A DNA stretch of 64,000 nt from the NCBI RefSeq assembly GCF_003367245.1, contig NZ_QRGR01000010.1:62001-126000 (forward strand). The letters run 5' to 3'. Below, piece after piece: positions 1 to 8,159 of this stretch. The notes beneath the pieces were generated by a model. It saw only the letters and a list, made by a program, of their open reading frames with translations, ran no database searches and was not told where the DNA came from. Numbering within the stretch: position 1 is the stretch's first letter; each line of letters begins with the position of its first letter. Made by a program: the position numbers and the translations under genes. This DNA is from Pontibacter diazotrophicus (GTDB taxonomy: Bacteria; Bacteroidota; Bacteroidia; Cytophagales; Hymenobacteraceae).

Positions 1-1221
1 CTCGGCAGCGGCATTGGCTTTTGCCAGCGCCTCTTCCATAGTGTCGGCAAGGGCCGTAACAGCAATCACACGGCCTCCGCTGTTCACAAGCTTACCGTTT
101 ACCATTTTAGTGCCGGCATGGAATACTAACACGTCTGAAGGCACATTTTCGATACCGCTGATTTCTTTCCCTTTCTCAAATCCTTCCGGGTAACCACCAG
201 ACACCAGGAACACGGTAGTAGCTGTACGCGGGTCTATCTCCAGTTGGAACTCTCCCAACTTCCTGTCATGCAAAGCTCTGAACAACTCGAACAGGTCTGA
301 TTTAATGCGGGGCAGGATAGCCTCTGTTTCAGGGTCGCCGAGCCGCACATTGTACTCAATCACGTAAGGTTCTCCATTCACGTTCATCAAGCCGATAAAC
401 AGGAAGCCGGTGTAATCCATCTGCTCTTCCTGCATACCACGAAGGGTAGGGTCAATTACCCGCTCCTTCACTTTCTGCATGAACACATCATCTACAAAAG
501 GTACAGGCGAGATGGCTCCCATACCACCCGTATTCAACCCTGTGTCGCCTTCGCCAATGCGCTTATAATCTTTCGCCTCCGGCAGCAGTACATAGTCCTT
601 GCCATCTGTTAGGATGAACACGGACACCTCAATACCTTCCAGATACTCCTCAATTACAACTTTGCTGCTGGCATTGCCGAAGCGCTTGTTCCGCAGCATA
701 TCTTCCAGGGTATCTATCGCCTGGTCATAGTCCTGGGCAATAATAACACCTTTACCAGCCGCTAAGCCATCAGCCTTCAGTACCACCGGGAAATTATGGT
801 TGCGCAGGTATTCCGCTGCCTGGCCGAAAGTATCCTCAGTGAACGTCTGGTAGCGGGCTGTTGGAATGTTGTTTCTCTGAAAAAACGCCTTACAGTAGTC
901 TTTGCTCCCCTCCAGCATGGCACCCGCTTTCTTAGGGCCAATCACGAGGATGTGCTTCAGGTACTCCGAACTCTGGAAATAATCGTGGATGCCATCTACC
1001 AGGGTATTCTCCGCGCCGACCACTATCATCATGATATTGAAGTCGGTGGCGAACTTTGCCACCTCAGCAAAATCATGGATGTCTACGGCAGCAGTTGTCC
1101 CAAACTGTGTAGTGCCTGCATTGCCAGGCGCTAAGAATATTTTTTCGCAGTATTCGCTTTGATTCAGCTTCCAGGCAATGGCATGCTCACGGGCTCCGGA
1201 TCCTATTATCAGTACATTCAT
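1..1221 (-). CDS. purD: Phosphoribosylamine--glycine ligase (GARS), 3' end beyond window
   Basis: Ligates glycine to phosphoribosylamine using ATP, the second committed step of de novo purine synthesis, in the cytosol. The reverse strand reads in frame from an ATG at 1219-1221 (MNVLIIGSGAREHAIAWKL, the typical N-domain nucleotide-binding loop) to the window edge. Further on it shows the ATP-grasp segment (VVLKADGLAAGKGVIIA) and the family motif with EYNVRLGDPETEAILPR. About 407 codons are visible of the usual 420-430, so only the extreme C-terminus is missing. It stands alone, with a 377-bp gap to the 3' end of recQ behind it. Identity is clear from the motifs; the truncation is an effect of the window. 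Confidence 0.97.
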   Translation of the reverse strand, partial: MNVLIIGSGAREHAIAWKLNQSEYCEKIFLAPGNAGTTQFGTTAAVDIHDFAEVAKFATDFNIMMIVVGAENTLVDGIHDYFQSSEYLKHILVIGPKKAGAMLEGSKDYCKAFFQRNNIPTARYQTFTEDTFGQAAEYLRNHNFPVVLKADGLAAGKGVIIAQDYDQAIDTLEDMLRNKRFGNASSKVVIEEYLEGIEVSVFILTDGKDYVLLPEAKDYKRIGEGDTGLNTGGMGAISPVPFVDDVFMQKVKERVIDPTLRGMQEEQMDYTGFLFIGLMNVNGEPYVIEYNVRLGDPETEAILPRIKSDLFELFRALHDRKLGEFQLEIDPRTATTVFLVSGGYPEGFEKGKEISGIENVPSDVLVFHAGTKMVNGKLVNSGGRVIAVTALADTMEEALAKANAAAE

Positions 1222-1598
1222 AGGTTGGTTGTTAGTAGTTGATTTTTTAGCTGTTGCTAAGCTTGGCTAAAGTCCCCGCTGCGAAGTTAAAGATTTATAC
1301 TTGCTCATGCAGCACTAATTATATTTTATGCTTTAGAGATAGATAAGAGCATGTTTAAACTTTAACCTTTGAGCTGCAAATGCACGTTTTCAGAACCTGA
1401 CTTAAGCTATTTTCCGAGCAATAGCGCTGCTATTACACTCAAAATGAGCTTTGGCAGAACATAAAATCACGCATTCTTACTGTCAAAAACAAAATTCAAA
1501 CAAGCTCTAAACAAAAATGCCGGTGCTGCAGAAGCACCGGCATTCGTCATAATAAAATCAATTCTACTCTATGCCCGGCTATCTTGCAGGGCCGCAAT
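1222..1598. other. Intergenic gap between purD and recQ
   Basis: This stretch holds the purD upstream region and the recQ terminator. It is A+T-rich between about 1300 and 1510, with no credible ORF, tRNA or repeat. I found no exact TAnnTTTG element on the minus strand for purD, so its promoter is not assigned. Confidence 0.5.
1516..1544 (-). terminator. Intrinsic terminator of recQ
   Basis: A perfect 12-bp inverted repeat (1516-1527 with 1533-1544, 5-nt loop) lies about 55 bp past the recQ stop. On the minus strand it is followed by a T-rich tract (TTTTGTTTAGAG), as expected for a Rho-independent terminator. Confidence 0.8.
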
Positions 1599-3779
1599 TT
1601 AGTTCGCGTACTCCGACAGGAACTTTACACGCATCAGGCGCAGGTCTTCCTCTGTATAATCGTCGGTGCCGAGTTCTTTTAGCGCCTCCGCAATATTGTC
1701 GGTGCTGGCACTCATAAAGTACTCATATATTTCCTCCTGGCGCTCCTGGTCCAGTACATTGTTGATGTAGTAGTTCAGGTTTAGCTTGGTGCCGGAGTAG
1801 CAGATATGCTCGATCTCCTCAATCAGTTCCTGCATGGTCAGGTCTTTAGCAGCCGCTATTTCCTCCAACTCCACTTTTTTATCTATCTGCTGGATAATGT
1901 AGATCTTAATCTTCGACTTGTTTACCGTTGTCTTTACAACAACATCCGACGCAGTTACAATATCGTTTTCTTCTACATACTTGGTGATCAGGTCCAGGAA
2001 CGGCTTACCGAACTTCTGTACCTTACCCATACCTACTCCGCCTATAAACGCCAGGTCATCTCTTGTGGTAGGGTATACCGTGGCCATCTCTTTCAGCGAT
2101 GGGTCCTGGAACAGCACGTAAGGCGGCAGGTTTTTCTCCTTCGCCAGCTTTTTGCGCAGGTTCTTCAGCAGGTCAAACAGTACTTCGTCATGCCCGGCAG
2201 AGGCCTGCGTTTCTTCCTTTTCCTCGTCGTCCTTCACTTCCTGCTCGTAGTTATGGTCTTTGGTTAACAAAATGGAATGTGGATTTTGAATGAAGTCTGC
2301 ACCTTTCTGCGTCAGTCTTACCACACCGAAGTTTTCAATATCCTTCTCCAGGTACTCTGATAAAAGCACCTGCCGCACCACAGAACTCCAGAACTGGGCA
2401 TCGTGTTCCTTACCTGCTCCGAACACCTCCAGTTTATCGTGGTCGTAGCTCACAACGTAGTTGTTACGCAGGCCTGTCAGCACCGCTGTGATATGTTCTA
2501 TTGTAAAACGCTGCCCTGTCTGCTCTACTGCTTTTAGTGCCAACTGTGCTTCCTGCTGCGCCTCAAAGCGTTCTTTCGGGTGCAGGCAGTTATCGCAGAA
2601 ACCGCAGTCTTTTTCGTAAGCCTCGCCAAAGTAATGCAGCAATTGCTTGCGGCGGCAAACGGCAGAATCGGCGTAAGAAGCCATTTCCTGCAGCAGCAGC
2701 TTGGAGTTGTCGCGCTCTGTTACCGGCTTGTCTTTGTTGAACTTCTCCAGCTTGATAATGTCGTCGTAGCTGTAGTACATAATACAGTTCCCTTCCATGC
2801 CATCACGACCGGCACGGCCTGTTTCCTGGTAATAGCCCTCAATCGATTTTGGGGTATCATAGTGGATAACAAAGCGTACATCCGGCTTATCGATTCCCAT
2901 ACCAAAGGCGATAGTGGCCACAATTACGTCTGCATCTTCGTTCAGGAAAGCATCCTGGTTAGCCATGCGCACGTTTGCATCAAGCCCGGCATGGTAAGGC
3001 CGCGCCTTTACATCGTTTACCCGCAGCAGTTCGGCAATCTCCTCCACTTTTTTACGGCTCAGGCAGTACACAATACCGCTCTTGCCTTTGTGCTTCTTCA
3101 CATACTGGATCAGCTGCTTCTTGGTATGGTGTTTCGGACGTACCTCGTAGTATAAGTTCGTGCGGTTAAAAGACGACTTGAAAACAGAAGCCTCGTCCAT
3201 CTGCAGGTTGCGCTGTATGTCGAGCTGCACCTTTGGAGTAGCGGTGGCTGTAAGCGCAATAATCGGCAGGTTACCAATCTGGTCTATAATACCACGAATG
3301 CGGCGGTACTCCGGACGGAAGTCATGCCCCCATTCCGAGATACAGTGCGCCTCGTCAATGGCCACAAAAGAAATATTGGAGTTGCGAAGGAAGTCGATGT
3401 TTTCTTCTTTCGTGAGCGACTCCGGTGCCACATAAAGCAGCTTCACATCGCCAGCCAGCGTCTCCTTTTTTACTTTGTTTATTTCAGACTTCGATAAAGT
3501 TGAATTTAAAAACTGGGCATTCACACCAAAGGCATTCAGCTGGTCTACCTGGTTCTTCATCAGGGCGATCAGCGGCGAAATAACAATAGCGGTACCCGGT
3601 AAAGAAAGAGCAGGTAGCTGGTAACACAGCGACTTGCCCGCGCCTGTAGGCATAATCACAAAAGTGTTCTTGCCGTTGATAATATTGTTTATTATCAGCT
3701 CTTGATTCCCTCTGAATTGATTATACCCAAAAACTTCTTTTAATTTGTTCTTGAGATTTATCTCTTGTTTTACTGACAT
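1599..3779 (-). CDS. recQ: ATP-dependent DNA helicase RecQ
   Basis: A 3'-to-5' superfamily 2 DNA helicase acting in recombination and replication-fork repair. The 726-aa product has the Walker A motif MPTGAGKSLCYQ near residue 45, then a DEAH box inside the RecQ-specific aromatic loop (IDEAHCISEWGHDFRPEY) near residue 145. Helicase motif VI includes QETGRAGRDG. The RQC zinc site has four cysteines (CRRKQLL...CGFCDNC) near 380-400. A winged-helix region and an HRDC-like domain follow around 540-620, then about 100 residues of C-terminal helix-turn-helix-like sequence common in Bacteroidota RecQ. It is transcribed away from kdsD with a 68-bp divergent gap. The start ATG at 3777-3779 gives the expected N-terminus. 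Confidence 0.97.
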   Translation of the reverse strand: MSVKQEINLKNKLKEVFGYNQFRGNQELIINNIINGKNTFVIMPTGAGKSLCYQLPALSLPGTAIVISPLIALMKNQVDQLNAFGVNAQFLNSTLSKSEINKVKKETLAGDVKLLYVAPESLTKEENIDFLRNSNISFVAIDEAHCISEWGHDFRPEYRRIRGIIDQIGNLPIIALTATATPKVQLDIQRNLQMDEASVFKSSFNRTNLYYEVRPKHHTKKQLIQYVKKHKGKSGIVYCLSRKKVEEIAELLRVNDVKARPYHAGLDANVRMANQDAFLNEDADVIVATIAFGMGIDKPDVRFVIHYDTPKSIEGYYQETGRAGRDGMEGNCIMYYSYDDIIKLEKFNKDKPVTERDNSKLLLQEMASYADSAVCRRKQLLHYFGEAYEKDCGFCDNCLHPKERFEAQQEAQLALKAVEQTGQRFTIEHITAVLTGLRNNYVVSYDHDKLEVFGAGKEHDAQFWSSVVRQVLLSEYLEKDIENFGVVRLTQKGADFIQNPHSILLTKDHNYEQEVKDDEEKEETQASAGHDEVLFDLLKNLRKKLAKEKNLPPYVLFQDPSLKEMATVYPTTRDDLAFIGGVGMGKVQKFGKPFLDLITKYVEENDIVTASDVVVKTTVNKSKIKIYIIQQIDKKVELEEIAAAKDLTMQELIEEIEHICYSGTKLNLNYYINNVLDQERQEEIYEYFMSASTDNIAEALKELGTDDYTEEDLRLMRVKFLSEYAN

Positions 3780-3847
3780 GTAATCGTGTGAAAATTTAAT
3801 CAGGTTGCAACGTACTTCCTTACCCTGTATACTAATACAAATTTAAT

Positions 3848-4819
3848 TTGAATATCTCTAATAAAATAACCCTAACCGCAAAAAAAGTCTTACAGCTTGA
3901 AGCCGAAGCAATCGCCAGACTGGCAGATTTTATCGACGAAGGGTTTGAAAAATGCGTTGAAACTATTTTAACGATAAAAGGACGCGTTGTGGTGACGGGC
4001 ATTGGTAAGAGTGCCAACATAGCTCAGAAAATAGTAGCAACACTAAACTCCACCGGCACACCCGCTTTATTTATGCATGCTGCTGATGCCATACACGGTG
4101 ATTTGGGTATGATACAGGCAGACGATTTTGTGATCTGCATCTCTAAGAGTGGCAACACGCCCGAAATAAAGGTACTGGTTCCGCTCCTTAAGCGCAAAGG
4201 TTCTAAACTGGCGGCCATGGTTTCCAGCACGGATTCTTACCTGGCCAAGTGCGCTGATTTTGTCCTGAATGCCAACGTAGAGCGCGAAGCCTGCCCGCAT
4301 AATCTGGCCCCTACCACGAGCACCACAGCAGCACTTGCCTTAGGCGACGCCCTGGCGGTAAGCCTGCTGGAGGCCCGTGGCTTCAGCAGCACTGATTTTG
4401 CGCACCTGCACCCGGGCGGCTCGCTTGGCAAGCGCATGTATCTGAAAGTGGAAGACATCTATACCCAAAACGAGGCACCACGTGTGAACGCAAACGCCCC
4501 GCTGAAAGAGATTATTATTGAGATTTCTTCTAAGCGCCTGGGAGCCACCGCCGTGTTAAGCCAGGATAATGAGCAGCTAATAGGAATCATCACAGACGGT
4601 GACCTGCGCCGCATGCTTAACAAATATGATTCTATTGAGGGCATCATTGCCACCGATATCATGACTCCGGCCCCTTTTACCATCGACGCAGCAGAATATG
4701 CCGTTGAGGCTCTGGTAGTTATGCAGAACAAAAGTATAACGCAATTAATTGTCACAAATTCTGGTAAATTTGGGGGCTTTGTGCATCTACACGATTTGTT
4801 AAAAGAAGGACTTGTATAA
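3848..4819 (+). CDS. kdsD: KpsF/GutQ-type sugar isomerase (D-arabinose 5-phosphate isomerase)
   Basis: Predicted to interconvert ribulose 5-phosphate and arabinose 5-phosphate for KDO synthesis. It is an SIS domain (residues about 35-170, with GIGKSANIAQKI, HGDLGMI and ISKSGNTPE) followed by two CBS repeats (about 205-320). The 323-aa length is normal for the family. The reading frame opens with TTG at 3848 (LNISNKITLT); the first in-frame ATG lies far inside the SIS domain, so a TTG start is the best choice. manC begins 2 bp after the stop, so the two are probably co-transcribed, which fits envelope sugar supply. The specific substrate is inferred from the family; GutQ-like alternatives cannot be excluded. 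Confidence 0.88.
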   Translation: MNISNKITLTAKKVLQLEAEAIARLADFIDEGFEKCVETILTIKGRVVVTGIGKSANIAQKIVATLNSTGTPALFMHAADAIHGDLGMIQADDFVICISKSGNTPEIKVLVPLLKRKGSKLAAMVSSTDSYLAKCADFVLNANVEREACPHNLAPTTSTTAALALGDALAVSLLEARGFSSTDFAHLHPGGSLGKRMYLKVEDIYTQNEAPRVNANAPLKEIIIEISSKRLGATAVLSQDNEQLIGIITDGDLRRMLNKYDSIEGIIATDIMTPAPFTIDAAEYAVEALVVMQNKSITQLIVTNSGKFGGFVHLHDLLKEGLV

Positions 4820-4821
4820 AT

Positions 4822-5898
4822 ATGAGAAACGACACCTATGTGGTAATTATGGCGGGCGGCATCGGAAGCCGCTTCTGGCCTTTTAGCCGTAGCAATTACC
4901 CTAAGCAGTTCCACGATGTGTTAGGAACAGGCGAAAGCATGCTGCAAATGACGATGAAGCGCTTTCAGGATATATGCCCTGTTGAAAACATTTTCGTGGT
5001 TACGAACAAGGATTACAAGGAGCTGGTGCAGCAGCAGTTGCCGGAGCTAACAGAAAACCAGATTCTGCTGGAGCCCGTTGGCCGTAACACTGCCCCCTGC
5101 ATTGCCTACGCGTCCTACAAAATCGCGCAGCTAAACCCGGAGGCAAACCTGGTAGTAACTCCCTCCGACCACGTAGTGCTGAAGCAGGATGTGTTCACGA
5201 ACGTGATACAGGAAGCTGTAGATGCCGCCGCTAAAGACGATGTGCTGATTACCCTGGGTATTACCCCGAGCCGGCCTGACACCGGATATGGCTATATCCA
5301 GTACCTCAACGACGAGTCGCAGAAGATTAAGAAAGTAAAAACCTTTACCGAGAAGCCGGACCTCGAACTGGCGAAGATGTTCCTTGATAGCGGCGACTTT
5401 GTATGGAACTCCGGCATCTTTATCTGGAATGTGCAGAGCATACTCAAAGCTTTCCACCAGCAGTTGTCAGAAATCACTGAGATTTTTGATGAAGGCACTT
5501 CTACTATGAATACGCCGGAAGAGCAGAACTTTATCATGAAGGCCTATTCCCATTGCCGTAATGTATCCATTGACTACGGCATAATGGAAAAGGTAGACAA
5601 TGTGTATGTGCTTCTGGCCGACATTGGCTGGTCAGACCTTGGCACCTGGAATTCCCTCTATACCATTAACGACAAGGACGAGAACGGTAACGTGGTGGAT
5701 GGCGAGGTGATACTGTATGACACAAAGGACTGCATCATAAAAACCCCAAAAGAAAGACTGGTGGTACTACAGGGCCTTGAGGATTACATTGTAGCCGAGT
5801 ACGACAATGTGCTAATGATCTGCAAAAAAGGCGAAGAGCAGAAAGTAAAAGACTTCATGGCTGATGCCAAATCTAAGAAAGGGCCGGAGTATATCTAG
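4822..5898 (+). CDS. manC: Mannose-1-phosphate guanylyltransferase
   Basis: Forms GDP-mannose from mannose 1-phosphate and GTP, feeding GDP-mannose and GDP-fucose dependent glycans. The N-terminus carries the nucleotidyltransferase signature VIMAGGIGSRFWPFSR and YPKQF. Further family motifs are EPVGRNTAPCIAYA near residue 85, TPSDHVV near 113, FTEKPD near 175 and VWNSGIFIW near 195. At 358 aa it is the short form with only the pyrophosphorylase domain plus a small left-handed beta-helix tail, lacking the phosphomannose isomerase half of the bifunctional enzymes. It follows kdsD by 2 bp. Confidence 0.93.
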   Translation: MRNDTYVVIMAGGIGSRFWPFSRSNYPKQFHDVLGTGESMLQMTMKRFQDICPVENIFVVTNKDYKELVQQQLPELTENQILLEPVGRNTAPCIAYASYKIAQLNPEANLVVTPSDHVVLKQDVFTNVIQEAVDAAAKDDVLITLGITPSRPDTGYGYIQYLNDESQKIKKVKTFTEKPDLELAKMFLDSGDFVWNSGIFIWNVQSILKAFHQQLSEITEIFDEGTSTMNTPEEQNFIMKAYSHCRNVSIDYGIMEKVDNVYVLLADIGWSDLGTWNSLYTINDKDENGNVVDGEVILYDTKDCIIKTPKERLVVLQGLEDYIVAEYDNVLMICKKGEEQKVKDFMADAKSKKGPEYI

Positions 5899-5922
5899 GT
5901 TCTTATAGCTTGACTTCCTTTT

Positions 5923-5996
5923 AAGGATGAAAGACAAAGGACAAAAGAAGAAAGAATTGGTAGTCTTTACTCTTTTGCCCTTTGTCTTTCATCCTT
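5923..5996. repeat. 25-bp inverted repeat between convergent manC and rlmB
   Basis: Arms 5923-5947 and 5972-5996 are complementary at 24 of 25 positions, separated by a 24-nt loop. The arms are very purine/pyrimidine biased (AAGGATGAAAGACAAAGGA...). The element ends 14 bp before the rlmB stop and could act as a bidirectional terminator. The low G+C stem and long loop differ from the other terminators here, so a dispersed palindromic repeat is an alternative. Confidence 0.6.
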
Positions 5997-6010
5997 TATC
6001 CATTTCAAGC

Positions 6011-6856
6011 CTACCTCGGCTCCAGGCTGCCAAGGCTGGCGTAACCGCCATCGCGGAGGCGCTGCCGCATCGCTTCATACAGTATGATACCGGTGGCCAC
6101 CGAAACGTTCAGCGACCCGATCTGTCCTAAGAGCGGAATACGCACCCTGGCATCGGCCCGCTTCAGATATTCGGGCGAAATACCGTCTTCTTCACTTCCC
6201 ATGATAATGGCCGTTGGCCCCACCATGTCCAGTGTCATATCCGAGAGGTTCTGCTCCGTCTTTTCGGTACAGGCCACTATCTGGAAGCCTGAGTTCTTCA
6301 GGTAATCTATGGTATCCTTCAGGTTGGGCTCACGGCAAACAGGCACCAGGTGCAGTGCACCGGCTGAGGTCTTCACGGCATCCGCGTTAATTTGTGCTCC
6401 GCCACGGCTCGGTATTACAATGGCATTCACGCCCATACATTCGGCATTACGGGCAATCGAACCGAAATTACGCACATCTGTTACACGGTCGAGTATGAGT
6501 AAAAGGGGGCTTTTACCCTGCTCAAACAGCGATGTCACAGTTTCAGCTAAAGGAACGTACGAGATGGGCGAGATAAGCGCAACCGCTCCCTGGTGGTTCT
6601 TCCGCGTGAGCTTATTCAGCTTTTCCAGTGGCACCGTTACTACCGGCACTTCCAGCCTTTTAGCCAGCTGCACAATTTCGTCGGTGGTGGGGTTCTTGGC
6701 GCCTCTCTGAAGAAAAATCTTCTCCAGTTCTTTTCCAGCCGAAAGCGCCTCTAAAATAGGCCTTGAACCGAAAATCATCTCGGTTTTATCTTCTTTTGAT
6801 GTTCTGGAGGAATCGCCGAAACGATTACCTACATATTTATTCTGCCTGCTCTCCAT
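6011..6856 (-). CDS. rlmB: 23S rRNA (guanosine-2'-O)-methyltransferase RlmB-like (TrmH/SpoU family)
   Basis: SAM-dependent 2'-O-methyltransferase of the SPOUT class, predicted to methylate G2251 of 23S rRNA. The substrate-binding N-domain starts at MIFGSRPILEAL, followed by NHQGAVALI. The catalytic SpoU domain has the conserved motifs LDRVTDVRNFGSIARNAE, IIMGSEEDGIS and IPLLGQIGSLNVSVATGI with the C-terminal knot. The frame can open at a TTG at 6877, but the ATG at 6854-6856 (MESRQNKYVG) is preferred; it still overlaps the 3' end of the GWxTD gene by 28 bp, suggesting translational coupling. RlmB versus another TrmH paralogue is judged from overall similarity. Confidence 0.88.
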   Translation of the reverse strand: MESRQNKYVGNRFGDSSRTSKEDKTEMIFGSRPILEALSAGKELEKIFLQRGAKNPTTDEIVQLAKRLEVPVVTVPLEKLNKLTRKNHQGAVALISPISYVPLAETVTSLFEQGKSPLLLILDRVTDVRNFGSIARNAECMGVNAIVIPSRGGAQINADAVKTSAGALHLVPVCREPNLKDTIDYLKNSGFQIVACTEKTEQNLSDMTLDMVGPTAIIMGSEEDGISPEYLKRADARVRIPLLGQIGSLNVSVATGIILYEAMRQRLRDGGYASLGSLEPR

Positions 6857-8064
6857 TTTGCTACTGTGCTGTACCAAATCTCCCCGTACCCACGGCGCCG
6901 TACCAGCTCATAATGATTTTCGGTAAAGTTATTCTCTTTTTTGTTAAAAACGAATTTGATGTTTGGTGCCGTCTCTGTCTCGCGGTAGGTCCAGGTTATA
7001 GTTGAGCCAACCTGATTCGTGCCGTCGGGTGGCCCGAGGATAATATGGATCATCCCCCTGTCGGTAGCCCACCCTGCTTTGTGCGAGGAGTAAAGCTTGT
7101 TAGCCAGCTCTACACGGCTATAAAATATTTGAATCAGATTACGGGCAGCCGCTTTATTTCCGGCCAGCTCCAGCCAGAACCGGTCAATGGCAGCCTTTGT
7201 ATCACTTGCGTTCAAAAGTGCCTCCCGCTCCTCGGAGGTGGTCAGGTAGATCAGGGGCTGCAGCATCTCCTTCGTGCGGGTAATCTGCGGATAATTAGCT
7301 GGCTGCACTAAAATACTCCTTGCATAGTTCGTGTTGGGGTCAAACAGGTATATCCCTTCTTCCTGAAGCGTTACTGTGTCCCCGGGGGCGATAGTCTGCA
7401 CTTCTGCGGCAGAAATGGTACGGGGGCCACCAGCAGACCGCAGGGACATAGGGGGAGGGGCCGGCATGAAATCAGCATCAAAACGCTGTAGTTTAAGAAC
7501 ACCTGCCTCACCTCCGTAGTTGCGCACCAAAACTTTGTCTCCGGTAGTAGCATAATTTTGCAGGAGGGGTTTACCTGTAGAAGCCTCTATCAACAGATAA
7601 TCCTTCTGCAGCATTTTACTGCTCAGCGGCAGCCTGAACTTTGTACCCATGAGCTCAGGCCCTGCCAGAAACTGCCACAGCCGCAAATGCAGCACATTCG
7701 GCTCCTGCACTACCTCGGCCGGCAGCACCAGTTGCACCTGCAGTTGCCCCTCTATATCCGTTATCTTGCGGTCAGGCAGGTCAACCGAGTCACCTCTTAT
7801 AAGGGCATCCTTCTCAATCCCTCCTGTTCTTATCTCATACTCGTAGGAGGTAGCCTTTTGCAGTATATCCACCACCTCCTTGGCATCCTCAAACTTAAAG
7901 AGAAGGTGCAGACTGTCGTTGCTTGTGTAATAGCTATGCTGCATGGTTATTTCAGGCGTCTCCCGCTCAACCTCTACAGGGGCCAGGCTTGCAGAGGAAA
8001 AGCGTCCACAGCCCATCGCTAGCAAAGGCAGCAGAAGGAGTAGCGTGTGCGGGTATTTCATCAA
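6829..8064 (-). CDS. GWxTD domain-containing lipoprotein
   Basis: A Bacteroidota envelope protein of unknown molecular function. The 411-aa product begins with a lipoprotein signal peptide (MMKYPHTLLLLLPLLAMGCG), with Cys19 as the probable lipidated residue. The middle is beta-rich. The C-terminal third contains the family hallmark GWATDRGMIHIILGPPDGT (GWxTD) followed by WTYRETE and the tail REIWYS-like sequence. It lies downstream of the GT117-like gene, separated by a terminator, and overlaps rlmB. Domain identity is clear; function is not known. Confidence 0.9.
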   Translation of the reverse strand: MMKYPHTLLLLLPLLAMGCGRFSSASLAPVEVERETPEITMQHSYYTSNDSLHLLFKFEDAKEVVDILQKATSYEYEIRTGGIEKDALIRGDSVDLPDRKITDIEGQLQVQLVLPAEVVQEPNVLHLRLWQFLAGPELMGTKFRLPLSSKMLQKDYLLIEASTGKPLLQNYATTGDKVLVRNYGGEAGVLKLQRFDADFMPAPPPMSLRSAGGPRTISAAEVQTIAPGDTVTLQEEGIYLFDPNTNYARSILVQPANYPQITRTKEMLQPLIYLTTSEEREALLNASDTKAAIDRFWLELAGNKAAARNLIQIFYSRVELANKLYSSHKAGWATDRGMIHIILGPPDGTNQVGSTITWTYRETETAPNIKFVFNKKENNFTENHYELVRRRGYGEIWYSTVAKWRAGRINM

Positions 8065-8098
8065 TAACGAAGCTTTTCTTAATGTATACCTAATATAT

Positions 8099-8134
8099 AA
8101 AAAGGCCGAATCGTATCCTTGATTCGGCCTTTTT
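8099..8134 (-). terminator. Intrinsic terminator of the GT117-like gene
   Basis: Stem GGCCGAATC (8104-8112) pairs with GATTCGGCC (8121-8129) around an 8-nt loop, flanked by A and T tracts on both sides. It sits about 25 bp past the stop of the 983-aa gene on the minus strand. Confidence 0.85.
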
Positions 8135-8159
8135 ATTACTGTATCTGCAGCTATTTTGT

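Noticed and set aside
796..1134. 112-codon plus-strand frame opposite purD
   Set aside because: Lies entirely within the clear purD frame on the minus strand.
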